Below, one piece after another: positions 43,543 through 51,531 of a DNA stretch of 64,000 bases (its first letter is position 1; every line of letters begins with the position of its first letter). Source of the DNA: Chryseobacterium viscerum (GTDB lineage Bacteria; Bacteroidota; Bacteroidia; Flavobacteriales; Weeksellaceae); assembly GCF_002899945.2 (NCBI RefSeq), contig NZ_PPEG02000001.1, positions 310,001 to 374,000 on the forward strand. The letters run 5' to 3'. A program made the position numbers and the translations under genes. Under the pieces are notes generated by a model that was given only the letters and a program-made list of their open reading frames with translations, searched no databases and was not told where the DNA came from.

Positions 43543-44784
43543 ATGAAAAGAGTTGTCATTACAGGTCTTGGCGCAGTGACGCCTTTGGGAAATAATGTCG
43601 AAGAATTTTGGCAAAACAGTATCAATGGAGTGAGTGGAGCAAATAAAATCACCCATTTTGACACAGAAAAATTTAAAGTACATTTCGCTTGTGAGGTTAA
43701 AAATTTTGATCCAAAAGTACATTTAACACACAACGAAATCAAAAGAAGTGATTTATTTTCACAATATGCAATGTACTCCACTGCGGAGGCATTAAAAGAT
43801 TCCGGGCTAGAACTGGAAAATATGGACCCATTTGATGTAGGTGTTATCTGGGGAACAGGACAAGGTGGAATGTGGACTTTCGAAAGTGAGGTCATGAATT
43901 TTGCAGCCGGTGACGGAACCCCAAGATTCAATCCTTTCTTTGTACCGAAATTCATTGCGAATATGGCTTCGGGAATGATCTCCATGAAATATGGTCTTCA
44001 GGGTATCAATTACACAACAGTTTCTGCGTGTGCAACCGGAAATACAGCATTGATGGATGCATTCAATTACATCCGTCTGGGAAAAGCAAAGGTAATTGTC
44101 AGTGGAGGTTCTGAAGCAGCAATCTCTCCGGCTTCTATCGGTGGATTTTCCATTATGAAAGCTATGTCTACAAGAAATGACGATTTTGCTACAGCCAGCC
44201 GTCCTTACGATGCAAACAGAGATGGTTTTGTAATGGGTGAAGGTTCTGGAACTTTGATTCTGGAAGAATATGAGCATGCTAAAGCAAGAGGGGCAAAAAT
44301 CTACGCAGAATTAGTAGGCGCCGCAATGACAGCCGATGCTTATCACATGACAGCACCTCATCCTGATGGCGTTGGAGCTATCAAAGCAATGCAGCTAGCC
44401 CTTAATGAGGCAGGAATTAACGTAGATGATATTGATTATATTAATCCACATGCTACCTCCACTCCACTTGGAGACCTGGTTGAGCTGAATGGAATTAATA
44501 AATTATTTAAAGGAAGTAAAAACCTTGACATCAGTGCTACAAAATCTATGACAGGCCACTTATTGGGTGCTGCAGGTGCTGTTGAAGCAATTATTTCCAT
44601 TAAAGCGATTCAAAACGGGATTATTCCGCCAACGATTAATCTTCATTCTATTGATGAGAATATTCCACAGGATATCAATATTGTCTTTGGACAAGCAAAG
44701 GAAAAAGATATTACGTATGCTTTAAGTAATGCCTTTGGTTTTGGAGGTCATAATGCGACTTTAATTTTCAAGAAGTTCAGCTAA
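43543..44784 (+). CDS. fabF: Beta-ketoacyl-ACP synthase II
   Basis: FabF extends acyl-ACP with malonyl-ACP in fatty acid synthesis. The 413-residue protein has the nucleophile Cys163 in TTVSACATGNTALMDAF and the two catalytic His in NPHATSTPLGD and SMTGHLLGAAGAVE, plus the C-terminal SNAFGFGGHNATLIF. All are intact. Bacteroidota usually carry a housekeeping fabF next to acpP; this copy is in a TetR-controlled operon with thiolase and thioesterase and so may be a specialised second synthase. A terminator follows. Confidence 0.93.
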   Translation: MKRVVITGLGAVTPLGNNVEEFWQNSINGVSGANKITHFDTEKFKVHFACEVKNFDPKVHLTHNEIKRSDLFSQYAMYSTAEALKDSGLELENMDPFDVGVIWGTGQGGMWTFESEVMNFAAGDGTPRFNPFFVPKFIANMASGMISMKYGLQGINYTTVSACATGNTALMDAFNYIRLGKAKVIVSGGSEAAISPASIGGFSIMKAMSTRNDDFATASRPYDANRDGFVMGEGSGTLILEEYEHAKARGAKIYAELVGAAMTADAYHMTAPHPDGVGAIKAMQLALNEAGINVDDIDYINPHATSTPLGDLVELNGINKLFKGSKNLDISATKSMTGHLLGAAGAVEAIISIKAIQNGIIPPTINLHSIDENIPQDINIVFGQAKEKDITYALSNAFGFGGHNATLIFKKFS

Positions 44785-44806
44785 TCCTGAAATCAAAATA
44801 AATTGT

Positions 44807-44843
44807 AATCCTTGTGTTTTTTGCGCAAGGATTTTTTATTTTT
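44807..44843 (+). terminator. Terminator after fabF
   Basis: AATCCTTG (44807-44814) pairs with CAAGGATT (44826-44833), and a T-rich run follows. Confidence 0.82.
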
Positions 44844-44893
44844 TTGAATATAAATACTCATATGTTATTTATATTCAAACCCCTTAGGAATGC

Positions 44894-44919
44894 AGAAAAG
44901 CAGCCAAAACTGACTGCTT
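44894..44919 (-). terminator. Terminator after the exported cupin gene
   Basis: On the minus strand AAGCAGTC (44919-44912) pairs with GGCTGCTT (44905-44898) around a 6-base loop and ends in T. Confidence 0.65.
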
Positions 44920-44970
44920 CAAAACATAACGATTCTATATATTCTCTTAGAAAGAGATTTCTAGTAAAAA

Positions 44971-45450
44971 TTATTGGGCATCCGGGATAAAAAAGTCATC
45001 GGCATCCTCCGAAATCGGGATGTAAAGTCTCTCCCACTCTTTACTTTTCACCATATCCCAGCTGTGTCCGGTTCCTTTGAGATCTTCCGCAAGAAGAACA
45101 ACTCCCGGTTTAATCATAAAAGTAGAACCATCCGTTACTTTAAACTTAATATTCCCTTTGATGGTAATTACATATTGTCTTCTGGGTGCAGGATGAGCAT
45201 TTTTTTCCCATTCTTCGGTTTTATTACTCATCCAGAAAGTAGTTGTATTCATGTGCTTAAGGGTTGGTATTTTTCCTTTCTCAAAAGAACATGATCCATC
45301 AGGATTATTAATTAATCTTATGGCTGGAATAAACTCTGTGGAAATTTCCGGAGTTACACTCACATTTTTATGGTTTTTATGCTGTGCATTCATAAATCCT
45401 ACGGTGCTTAGTGCTAGAATAAGGCTGAAGCCTTTAATAAAGTTTTTCAT
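44971..45450 (-). CDS. Exported cupin-like protein
   Basis: A 159-residue protein with a signal peptide (MKNFIKGFSLILALSTVGFMNAQ) and a beta-barrel region (RRQYVITIKGNIKFKV and SFMIKPG-like turns) that looks like a cupin. I cannot assign a function. It is the last gene of a three-gene unit with a Dabb protein (21 bp upstream) and a porin. Residues TGHSWDMV and ERLYIPISED near the end may close the barrel. The role is probably in binding or processing a small molecule in the periplasm, which is inference. Confidence 0.78.
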   Translation of the reverse strand: MKNFIKGFSLILALSTVGFMNAQHKNHKNVSVTPEISTEFIPAIRLINNPDGSCSFEKGKIPTLKHMNTTTFWMSNKTEEWEKNAHPAPRRQYVITIKGNIKFKVTDGSTFMIKPGVVLLAEDLKGTGHSWDMVKSKEWERLYIPISEDADDFFIPDAQ

Positions 45451-45471
45451 TATAAATTTAATTTTTTATTT

Positions 45472-45891
45472 TTAATTATAAACAGTATCGTAAACCAACA
45501 TTCTGTCAAAGAATGGTTTATATTTTTGGACTAATGCCAGATGCTCGGGAAGTTTCCCATAAGCTTCCAGTTCTTCCAAGCTCTCAAATTCCATAGAGGC
45601 ATTATAGGTAAATGTGCTGTCTAAAACACTTCTAGGGCTGGATGCTGCGGGTTTTCCGTAACGGAGATTTTTCTGATAAGGAAGCTTTTTAAGGCCTTCA
45701 AAAAAATTCTCGAATTCTTTTACTTCTGACGCAGAGATATCTTTTCTCAGCCAGAACAATAAATAATGGAAGTACACTTTTTTCTTTTTTAAAGGGTTAA
45801 ACATGGGTAAAGCAGAGGCAAACATATTTCCTGAAACCAAAAGCAGGGCAGAAGCCTGAACGGATCGGAATAAAAATTTTCTTCTTTCCAT
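45472..45891 (-). CDS. Exported Dabb (stress-responsive alpha/beta barrel) protein
   Basis: A 139-residue protein with a twin-arginine-like signal (MERRKFLFRSVQASALLLVSG) followed by a Dabb domain (about 38-135: VYFHYLLFWLRKDISASEV, then SMEFESLEELEAYGKLPEH). Dabb domains are dimeric ferredoxin-like folds found in stress proteins and some catabolic enzymes; most are cytosolic, so an exported copy is noteworthy. It lies 11 bp after the porin gene. Function unknown. Confidence 0.82.
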   Translation of the reverse strand: MERRKFLFRSVQASALLLVSGNMFASALPMFNPLKKKKVYFHYLLFWLRKDISASEVKEFENFFEGLKKLPYQKNLRYGKPAASSPRSVLDSTFTYNASMEFESLEELEAYGKLPEHLALVQKYKPFFDRMLVYDTVYN

Positions 45892-45902
45892 AGTATCTTA
45901 TT

Positions 45903-47231
45903 TTAATTAAAATCGATTCTGTATTTAAGGACAAACTGCCATTTTCTGTCGGAGACTACGGCATTATTGGAAGGCTCATTGGCATAAACAGGTCTGTTCT
46001 GTGCATCAAAGGTTAGCCTGGAAGACATCCCGTTCATCAGGAGAGAGATTCCAGCGTCATAAATCACCGCATTATCATGAAGTCCTTTCAGATCGGAAAT
46101 CTGCATTCCAACAGCTGGCTGTAGCTGAAGGTTTTTCTTTTCTTTATTCAAATAAGGAAGAGTTCCTCCCAATTGTACATAATAGGTATTTCCAGTTCCG
46201 ATGACAGGCATTGCATTCCCTGCACCATTAAGACTGGCCTGAGCAACATCCACAGAAGTCGCAGGGTTGTTGGTTCCTACATATCGGATATAGTTCGGGC
46301 CATAGTCATTATGCATGGCCATCCCATAAGCACTTATTGATGTTCCTTTTTCTTTATTGAGCGGAGCATCGTAGAATAAGTCTACTGCAAAGCTCTTCAT
46401 ATCATCATTCACTGTATTCTTCCCTGCATCCAGATGCCATAATGCATTGTGGATATAATCAAAACCGGCTCCCAGACTCAATACATTCTTCTTCCCAACA
46501 TATGTTCCGGAGTTAAAAGGTGTTGAGATATTTTCTTTATCTAAAAAAGCATATCTGAAATACCCGGAAAAGTCTTTACCAGGAGAGTTTTTACTGAAAG
46601 AAGCTACATTAAATTTCGGATCTGCTGTGGTCATGGTATAAGGATCTGCTACAACCAACCGGTAGTCAAATTTCCCAAGCTGACCTTTAATATAGGCACT
46701 TAGCTCTCTCACCGTATAATCTGTAGCTCCTGCATTGGAAGTGGCATAAGCCGGAAGGTCATATAACAGCGTATTCAAAGGTCCCGTTGTAAACCTTGAA
46801 AGCCCCCGCCATGTAGAACGACCAGCCCCAAAGGCAATTTTGTCATTAAAGGAATATTCAGCATAGGCATCCAGCAAATCAAAGTAATTACTTCCTTTAG
46901 CATTTGCATTCACGTTGGTGGTTCCTCCCTGTAATACAAACATCAGTTTTTCAGTAGGTTTATAAGTCATTTTCACACGAACTCTTCGGAGGGAAAGATC
47001 AGACAGATCTGATTTTGCCTCGTTATTAACAAGACTTCCTGGATTCAGCTGGGTATACCTGGCCCACAGTTCTGCATATCCGCTCAAGGAAATATATCGT
47101 GAATGTTCATCATTGAAATAATGGGTCAATCCGGGATTATTAAAATCATTTTTCTTCTGAGCTTCCAATTTTCCCATAATTCCCAACAGGGAAAATAAAG
47201 CAAGTCCGTTTCTGAAAGAGGTAGTCTTCAT
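45903..47231 (-). CDS. Porin (OprP-like outer membrane beta-barrel)
   Basis: A 442-residue outer-membrane protein with a signal peptide (cut near KLEAQ), no plug domain and a sequence rich in alternating aromatic strands ending RKWQFVLKYRIDFN, i.e. a terminal Asn after an aromatic strand. It looks like a phosphate-selective-porin-type (OprP/OprO) barrel of Bacteroidota. Solute is unknown. It heads the unit with the Dabb and cupin genes and is divergent from a two-component system (about 240 bp between), which may control it. A TAATTTTG -7 box on the minus strand lies at 47278-47271. Confidence 0.82.
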   Translation of the reverse strand: MKTTSFRNGLALFSLLGIMGKLEAQKKNDFNNPGLTHYFNDEHSRYISLSGYAELWARYTQLNPGSLVNNEAKSDLSDLSLRRVRVKMTYKPTEKLMFVLQGGTTNVNANAKGSNYFDLLDAYAEYSFNDKIAFGAGRSTWRGLSRFTTGPLNTLLYDLPAYATSNAGATDYTVRELSAYIKGQLGKFDYRLVVADPYTMTTADPKFNVASFSKNSPGKDFSGYFRYAFLDKENISTPFNSGTYVGKKNVLSLGAGFDYIHNALWHLDAGKNTVNDDMKSFAVDLFYDAPLNKEKGTSISAYGMAMHNDYGPNYIRYVGTNNPATSVDVAQASLNGAGNAMPVIGTGNTYYVQLGGTLPYLNKEKKNLQLQPAVGMQISDLKGLHDNAVIYDAGISLLMNGMSSRLTFDAQNRPVYANEPSNNAVVSDRKWQFVLKYRIDFN

Positions 47232-47270
47232 ATTTTTTCTATTCTTATCTTTTTGTTGATTTCAACGGGA

Positions 47271-47278
47271 CAAAATTA
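47271..47278 (-). promoter_or_regulatory. -7 box of the porin operon
   Basis: TAATTTTG on the minus strand matches TAnnTTTG, 39 bases before the porin ATG. No clear -33 TTG is seen. Confidence 0.4.
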
Positions 47279-47375
47279 GATCGGGAAAGCCGGGACTGGT
47301 ATTAGAAATCTATTAGAAACCTTATAGAAAACTATTAAAAAGGTTAATCTTTTCTGATAAAAGAAAAATATGAAA

Positions 47376-47383
47376 TACCTTTG
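47376..47383 (+). promoter_or_regulatory. -7 box of the response regulator gene
   Basis: TACCTTTG matches TAnnTTTG and would give a leader of about 80 bases before the ATG at 47473. No clear -33 TTG is seen. Confidence 0.4.
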
Positions 47384-47472
47384 TACAAGGCTTTGAGGTC
47401 ATCTGATAATCAATCTTTTGAAAACAAAATTACAGCTGAAAATTCAAGCCTTTATCCCATTAGTATTTCCTT

Positions 47473-48159
47473 ATGAAAGTTTTAATTATAGAAGATAATT
47501 CACGCGTTTCAAGCCTTTTAAAGAGAGGATTGGAAAGTCAGGAATATCAGGTTTATATTTCCGAAGATGCGGAGGATGCTATTGTCATGTTGAATAAAAT
47601 TACATTCGATCTGGCCATTACAGACATTATGCTTCCCAAAATGAGTGGGATAGATCTTTGCAAAATGATCAAACAGAAATACCCGGATCTGCCGATTATT
47701 ATGCTGACTGCTTTGGGAACAATTGATGAGAAAATTGAAGGATTTGATGCCGGAGCAGATGATTATATGGTAAAACCTTTTGAAATCAGGGAACTGTATG
47801 TCAGAATAAAAGCTATTTTACAGCGAAGATCAATCAAAAATAAAGAAGCGTATCTGACAGATTTAGCCTATCATGAGCTGAAGATTGATAAGAAAATCAA
47901 CCGGGTATTCAGAAACGGAAAAGAAATTGAACTCACTCCCAAAGAATTTAAGCTTTTAGTATTCCTGGTAAGCAATGCCGAAAGAATTCTGACCCGTGAA
48001 GAGATTGCAGAAAATGTATGGGGAAATCATTTCGATACCGGAACCAATTATATTGATGTTTACATCGCTTATCTGCGAAAAAAGATTGATAAAGATTTTG
48101 AACAGAAGCTTATCCATACCAAACCGGGCGTAGGGTTTATTTTCGCCTCACAGTTATGA
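47473..48159 (+). CDS. OmpR-family response regulator
   Basis: A 228-residue regulator with a receiver domain (acidic pair in IIEDNS, phosphoacceptor Asp51 in ITDIMLPKMSG, Thr in MLTALGT, Lys in DYMVKPFE) and an OmpR/PhoB winged helix (about 130-226; LTPKEFKLLVFLV and TNYIDVYIAYLRKKI). Its stop overlaps the kinase start by 4 bp (ATGA), so translation is coupled. The type is that of CusR/PhoP-like regulators. The divergent porin unit is the best candidate target. Confidence 0.94.
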   Translation: MKVLIIEDNSRVSSLLKRGLESQEYQVYISEDAEDAIVMLNKITFDLAITDIMLPKMSGIDLCKMIKQKYPDLPIIMLTALGTIDEKIEGFDAGADDYMVKPFEIRELYVRIKAILQRRSIKNKEAYLTDLAYHELKIDKKINRVFRNGKEIELTPKEFKLLVFLVSNAERILTREEIAENVWGNHFDTGTNYIDVYIAYLRKKIDKDFEQKLIHTKPGVGFIFASQL

Positions 48160-49529
48160 AAATAGCTACCAGAACAGCATTAATATACGCTATACTTACG
48201 GCAGGTATTCTTTTCTTGTTTGCCTATGTACTTTATTTCGTATCCGAAAAAAACAGGGAAGATGAGTTTAATGACCGCCTTGGATATAAAGTCATATGGC
48301 GTTCTGAATTTATTTTCGATGCCAGAATCAGTGATGAAAAGATCCGCGAACTTCATCAGCGCAATCAAAAACTGCTGAATGAGGCTGACATTAGTGTTTA
48401 TAACAGCAATAAAAAACTGACATTCACAGATATTCCTCCTTCAAAAAGCAATGAAAAGTATCTGAATAAAATGATCTTGTTGAATAAAAATAAAATATTC
48501 TGGCAACAAAAGGACCGTCAGTATATTGCCATTCAATTTGAATCAGGCGGAGAGAAGTTCTACATCATAGGAAGTGCAGAAGATGTAACTGGGAAAGCTC
48601 ATATTGCAGAGTTTAAAAAAGATATCATCATCATTTATATCAGCTGTATCGTCATTATTTTTATCATCGGGTTTCTTTTTTCCTATTATACTTTAAAGCC
48701 ATTAAAAGACATCATCCTTCAGATCCGCGACATTTCAGAACACAACCTGAATAAACGTCTTGATATTCCCAAAGCAAAAGATGAAATTTATGAACTGACA
48801 GAAACCTTCAATTCTACATTTAACAGGCTGGAGAAATCTTTTAACAACCATAAACAGTTTGTCACCACTATCTCCCATGAATTCCGTACTCCGCTTTCTA
48901 CTTTGATTGCTGAGCTTGAACTGGCAAAAGAGCTTAATGTAACTTTAGAAGATTATAAACTTTCTATAGACAATGCTTTACAGGATGCTAATGATGCTTC
49001 GGAACTTTCGTCAGCTCTTTTGGATTTTGCGCGGGCCAGCTATGATGTATCTCAGATCAGTCTTTCTAATCTACGTCTGGATGAAATCCTTGCAGAAGCC
49101 AAACTTGCTCTGATCCAGAAAAATACCCATTACAAAATCGGGATCAATTATGTGGGGAATACAGATGATGAGGACGAAAATAATTATGATTTTCATGGAA
49201 ATCCATATCTGCTGCAGGTTGCTTTTTCAAACCTTTTGGAAAACGCCTGTAAATATTCCGGAGATAAAAGCTGTCATGTAGAGATTGAAACCAATTCTCA
49301 GCATATAAAAATCCGGTTTATTGACCATGGTATTGGGATTTCGGAACACGATCTTTCAAAAATTTTCGAGCTGTTCTTCCGGGGTTCTAATAAAAATTTT
49401 GAAAAAGGAAATGGGATCGGCCTTTCTATTGTCAAAAGAATTGTAGAAATTCACCAGGGAATGCTTTACGTAGATTCTGAGGTTTCAAAAGGAAGCCTAT
49501 TTACGATCGTATTTCCTGTCAAAAAATAA
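48156..49529 (+). CDS. Sensor histidine kinase (HAMP type)
   Basis: A 457-residue kinase with membrane helices at about 7-29 and 156-178 around a periplasmic sensor of about 125 residues, a HAMP linker (178-230), phosphoacceptor His241 in ISHEFRTPLSTL, and the ATP-binding motifs NLLENACKYSG, DHGIGIS, IFELFFRG and GNGIGLSIVKRI. It is the partner of the regulator before it. Its signal is unknown. A terminator shared with the convergent L,D-transpeptidase-like gene follows at once. Confidence 0.94.
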   Translation: MKIATRTALIYAILTAGILFLFAYVLYFVSEKNREDEFNDRLGYKVIWRSEFIFDARISDEKIRELHQRNQKLLNEADISVYNSNKKLTFTDIPPSKSNEKYLNKMILLNKNKIFWQQKDRQYIAIQFESGGEKFYIIGSAEDVTGKAHIAEFKKDIIIIYISCIVIIFIIGFLFSYYTLKPLKDIILQIRDISEHNLNKRLDIPKAKDEIYELTETFNSTFNRLEKSFNNHKQFVTTISHEFRTPLSTLIAELELAKELNVTLEDYKLSIDNALQDANDASELSSALLDFARASYDVSQISLSNLRLDEILAEAKLALIQKNTHYKIGINYVGNTDDEDENNYDFHGNPYLLQVAFSNLLENACKYSGDKSCHVEIETNSQHIKIRFIDHGIGISEHDLSKIFELFFRGSNKNFEKGNGIGLSIVKRIVEIHQGMLYVDSEVSKGSLFTIVFPVKK

Positions 49530-49556
49530 AAGAGCAGTCAAATCTGACTGCTCTTT
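49529..49556. terminator. Bidirectional terminator
   Basis: Perfect 12-bp arms (49529-49540 and 49545-49556) with loop AATC lie between the convergent kinase and L,D-transpeptidase-like genes, with A runs and T runs on the two sides. Confidence 0.88.
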
Positions 49557-49562
49557 TTATCT

Positions 49563-50318
49563 TTATGCTTTCAACCATTCTGAGGAGGAAAGATAATTCT
49601 GATCGGGGTAATAGATGAACAGGCAATTTTTACCTTTAATTGTGTTGACAATTGGCTGTATCAAATCTCTTGGTACGGCAGGGCATCCCCAGCTTCTTCC
49701 GATTCTTTTGTGCATTGCAGCGAATGCATCACTTACATAGTCTGCACCGTGCATTACAATTGCTCTTCTGTAAGCCGCATCATTAAAACCTTTATCCATT
49801 CCCAATAGTTTCAGAGAATATCCGTTGTCTCCCTGATAGGTAGCATCTGTGATATAAAATCCTAAGCTGCTCTGCAACGAACTTTCCCTGTTAGAAAAAT
49901 TCGTCGCAAATTCTTCGCCTGTATTTTTACCGTGGGCAACCAATGAGTTGAACAGAACTTTTTTGTCTTCAAGATCAATTATCCAAAGTCTTTTGGTATT
50001 GGAAGACATAGAAAAATCGCAGATCGTTAATAAATGCGAGTCCTGAGTAAGCAATCCTGCTTTCTTTAAGTTTTCATATCCTGTCAATGCTTTTGAGAAC
50101 ACTTCATAATTAAGTTCATGCTCCGGGTCAAATGCTATTGATTGGTAGAGTGCTTCTGATGCAGATACGGCTGTCGTACCCTTCTCAGATTTCGTTTCAG
50201 CAACTTTTTCAGTTTTCGTTGTTTTGACATTCTCACTTTTCGCCGCTACTCTTGGGGAAATGTAGAATGAAGTCGTCACCATGTAAACAAGGCCTAATAC
50301 GCTATAAAATCCTTTCAT
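49563..50318 (-). CDS. Murein L,D-transpeptidase-type catalytic domain protein
   Basis: A 251-residue secreted protein of the YkuD-like group that often appears as 'murein L,D-transpeptidase catalytic domain family'. It has a signal peptide, then CDFSMSSNTKRLWIIDL, the VAHGKNTG segment, YRRAIVMHGADYV with the catalytic His, and IGRSWGCPAVP with the catalytic Cys. These are the expected residues for peptidoglycan cross-link formation or lipoprotein attachment. It is transcribed toward the kinase gene and ends at the shared terminator. Confidence 0.88.
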   Translation of the reverse strand: MKGFYSVLGLVYMVTTSFYISPRVAAKSENVKTTKTEKVAETKSEKGTTAVSASEALYQSIAFDPEHELNYEVFSKALTGYENLKKAGLLTQDSHLLTICDFSMSSNTKRLWIIDLEDKKVLFNSLVAHGKNTGEEFATNFSNRESSLQSSLGFYITDATYQGDNGYSLKLLGMDKGFNDAAYRRAIVMHGADYVSDAFAAMHKRIGRSWGCPAVPRDLIQPIVNTIKGKNCLFIYYPDQNYLSSSEWLKA

Positions 50319-50522
50319 TCAATACTATATAAATCCAAATTAGTGGGGCAAAATTATAAAAACATAATTACCAAGGGGTTATAACTCTAAAAAGTTTAAC
50401 GCTATTTAAGAAATTTTAACGTCTTGATTCTGTGAATTAAAGCACATATTTTGGAAAACCAGAGAAAATTTCAAGGTTCATACACTCACTCTATTTTCCA
50501 ATAAAAGCCTCTACCCACAAAG

Positions 50523-50900
50523 TCATACATTCGCCTGATTATAGATCTCTTCCACTCTTTTCCAATAGTCCTTGTTCATGGGTTCATAGAGGTAGTAAAT
50601 ACATTTGATTGCAAAAATATCCAGCTGACTTCTGGATTCCAGCCAGTTCATAATATTTTTAACTAATCTCTTTTCTTCAAATCCTGCCCATTCTCCCGCC
50701 GGATTCAGTAGATTGGAGAAGAGAACAGGAAAAACTTCGTACTGATCTATTTTTTTAATATTCTCAAGGCTAAAAGGACTTTCAAGGAAAACCCGGGTCA
50801 TATACTGAAAATCTGATTCCTGAAGTTCTTTATCCAGGTATAAGTCAGAAAGCGCATACCAGACCTCCTTTCTTTCATCCAAAAATTCGAGTTCGTTCAT
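50523..50900 (-). CDS. DUF7079-like small protein
   Basis: A 125-residue cytosolic protein from ATG 50900; the longer reading from 50930 would overlap msrB and its extra residues look spurious. The sequence FLDERKEVWYALSDLYLD at the start is what I associate with DUF7079; the rest is helical and acidic with no catalytic motif. Function is unknown. It begins 7 bp after msrB on the same strand and is probably cotranscribed with it. Confidence 0.72.
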   Translation of the reverse strand: MNELEFLDERKEVWYALSDLYLDKELQESDFQYMTRVFLESPFSLENIKKIDQYEVFPVLFSNLLNPAGEWAGFEEKRLVKNIMNWLESRSQLDIFAIKCIYYLYEPMNKDYWKRVEEIYNQANV

Positions 50901-50907
50901 ACAATAT

Positions 50908-51435
50908 TTATTTCTGAGAATCGGAAACAAATTCCAGACTCACAGAATTCATACAGTATCTCAATCCTGTAGGCTTGGGACCATCATCAAAAACATGCCC
51001 CAGATGGGAATCACATCTTTTGCAAAGCACTTCTACTCTATCCATTCCATAGGACTGATCTCTTACATAATAGACCCCTTCTTTATCGGCCTCAAAGAAA
51101 CTCGGCCAGCCACAGCTGCTGGAAAATTTTGATGTGGAACGGAAAAGGTGATTTCCACACACCGCACAATAATAGTCACCTACTTCATCAAACTCGTTAT
51201 ATTTTCCTGTAAAAGCTCTTTCTGTAGCGGCTTCTCTGGCGATTGCATACAAGTCCGGAGCAAGGATTTTTTTCCATTCTTCATTGGAAATAGTAAGTTT
51301 TGCGGTATCGGTTCTGGAATAGTATGGATTGTTTTTTGCTTCTGTATTTTCCATAGGAGAGTTTTTAATAGGTTGATATTTCTGCGTACAAGCCTGCAGA
51401 AAAAATAATAAGGTGATTGAAACTAAAAATTTCAT
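50908..51435 (-). CDS. msrB: Peptide-methionine (R)-S-oxide reductase, lipoprotein
   Basis: MsrB reduces methionine-R-sulfoxide in proteins. This 175-residue form has a lipobox (FFLQAC, Cys16), so it is anchored in the envelope and repairs periplasmic or surface proteins. Zinc is held by CAVC and CKRC pairs, and the catalytic Cys is in LRYCMNSVSLEF. All are intact. A symmetric -7 box lies upstream at 51517-51510, back to back with that of the divergent DUF445 gene. Confidence 0.95.
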   Translation of the reverse strand: MKFLVSITLLFFLQACTQKYQPIKNSPMENTEAKNNPYYSRTDTAKLTISNEEWKKILAPDLYAIAREAATERAFTGKYNEFDEVGDYYCAVCGNHLFRSTSKFSSSCGWPSFFEADKEGVYYVRDQSYGMDRVEVLCKRCDSHLGHVFDDGPKPTGLRYCMNSVSLEFVSDSQK

Positions 51436-51509
51436 CGTAAATTTTATTCTTTAACCATAAAAATTTTTGTGGTGTAAAAGCTTTTATTAAGATTAAACGG
51501 TTTCATAAC

Positions 51510-51526
51510 CAAATTTAGTAAATTTG
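51510..51526. promoter_or_regulatory. Back-to-back -7 boxes of msrB and DUF445 genes
   Basis: CAAATTTA and TAAATTTG flank a single G, so each strand reads TAAATTTG. The plus box ends 5 bases before the DUF445 ATG (51532), which would make that message leaderless. No good -33 TTG is seen for either. Confidence 0.5.
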
Positions 51527-51531
51527 AGAAT

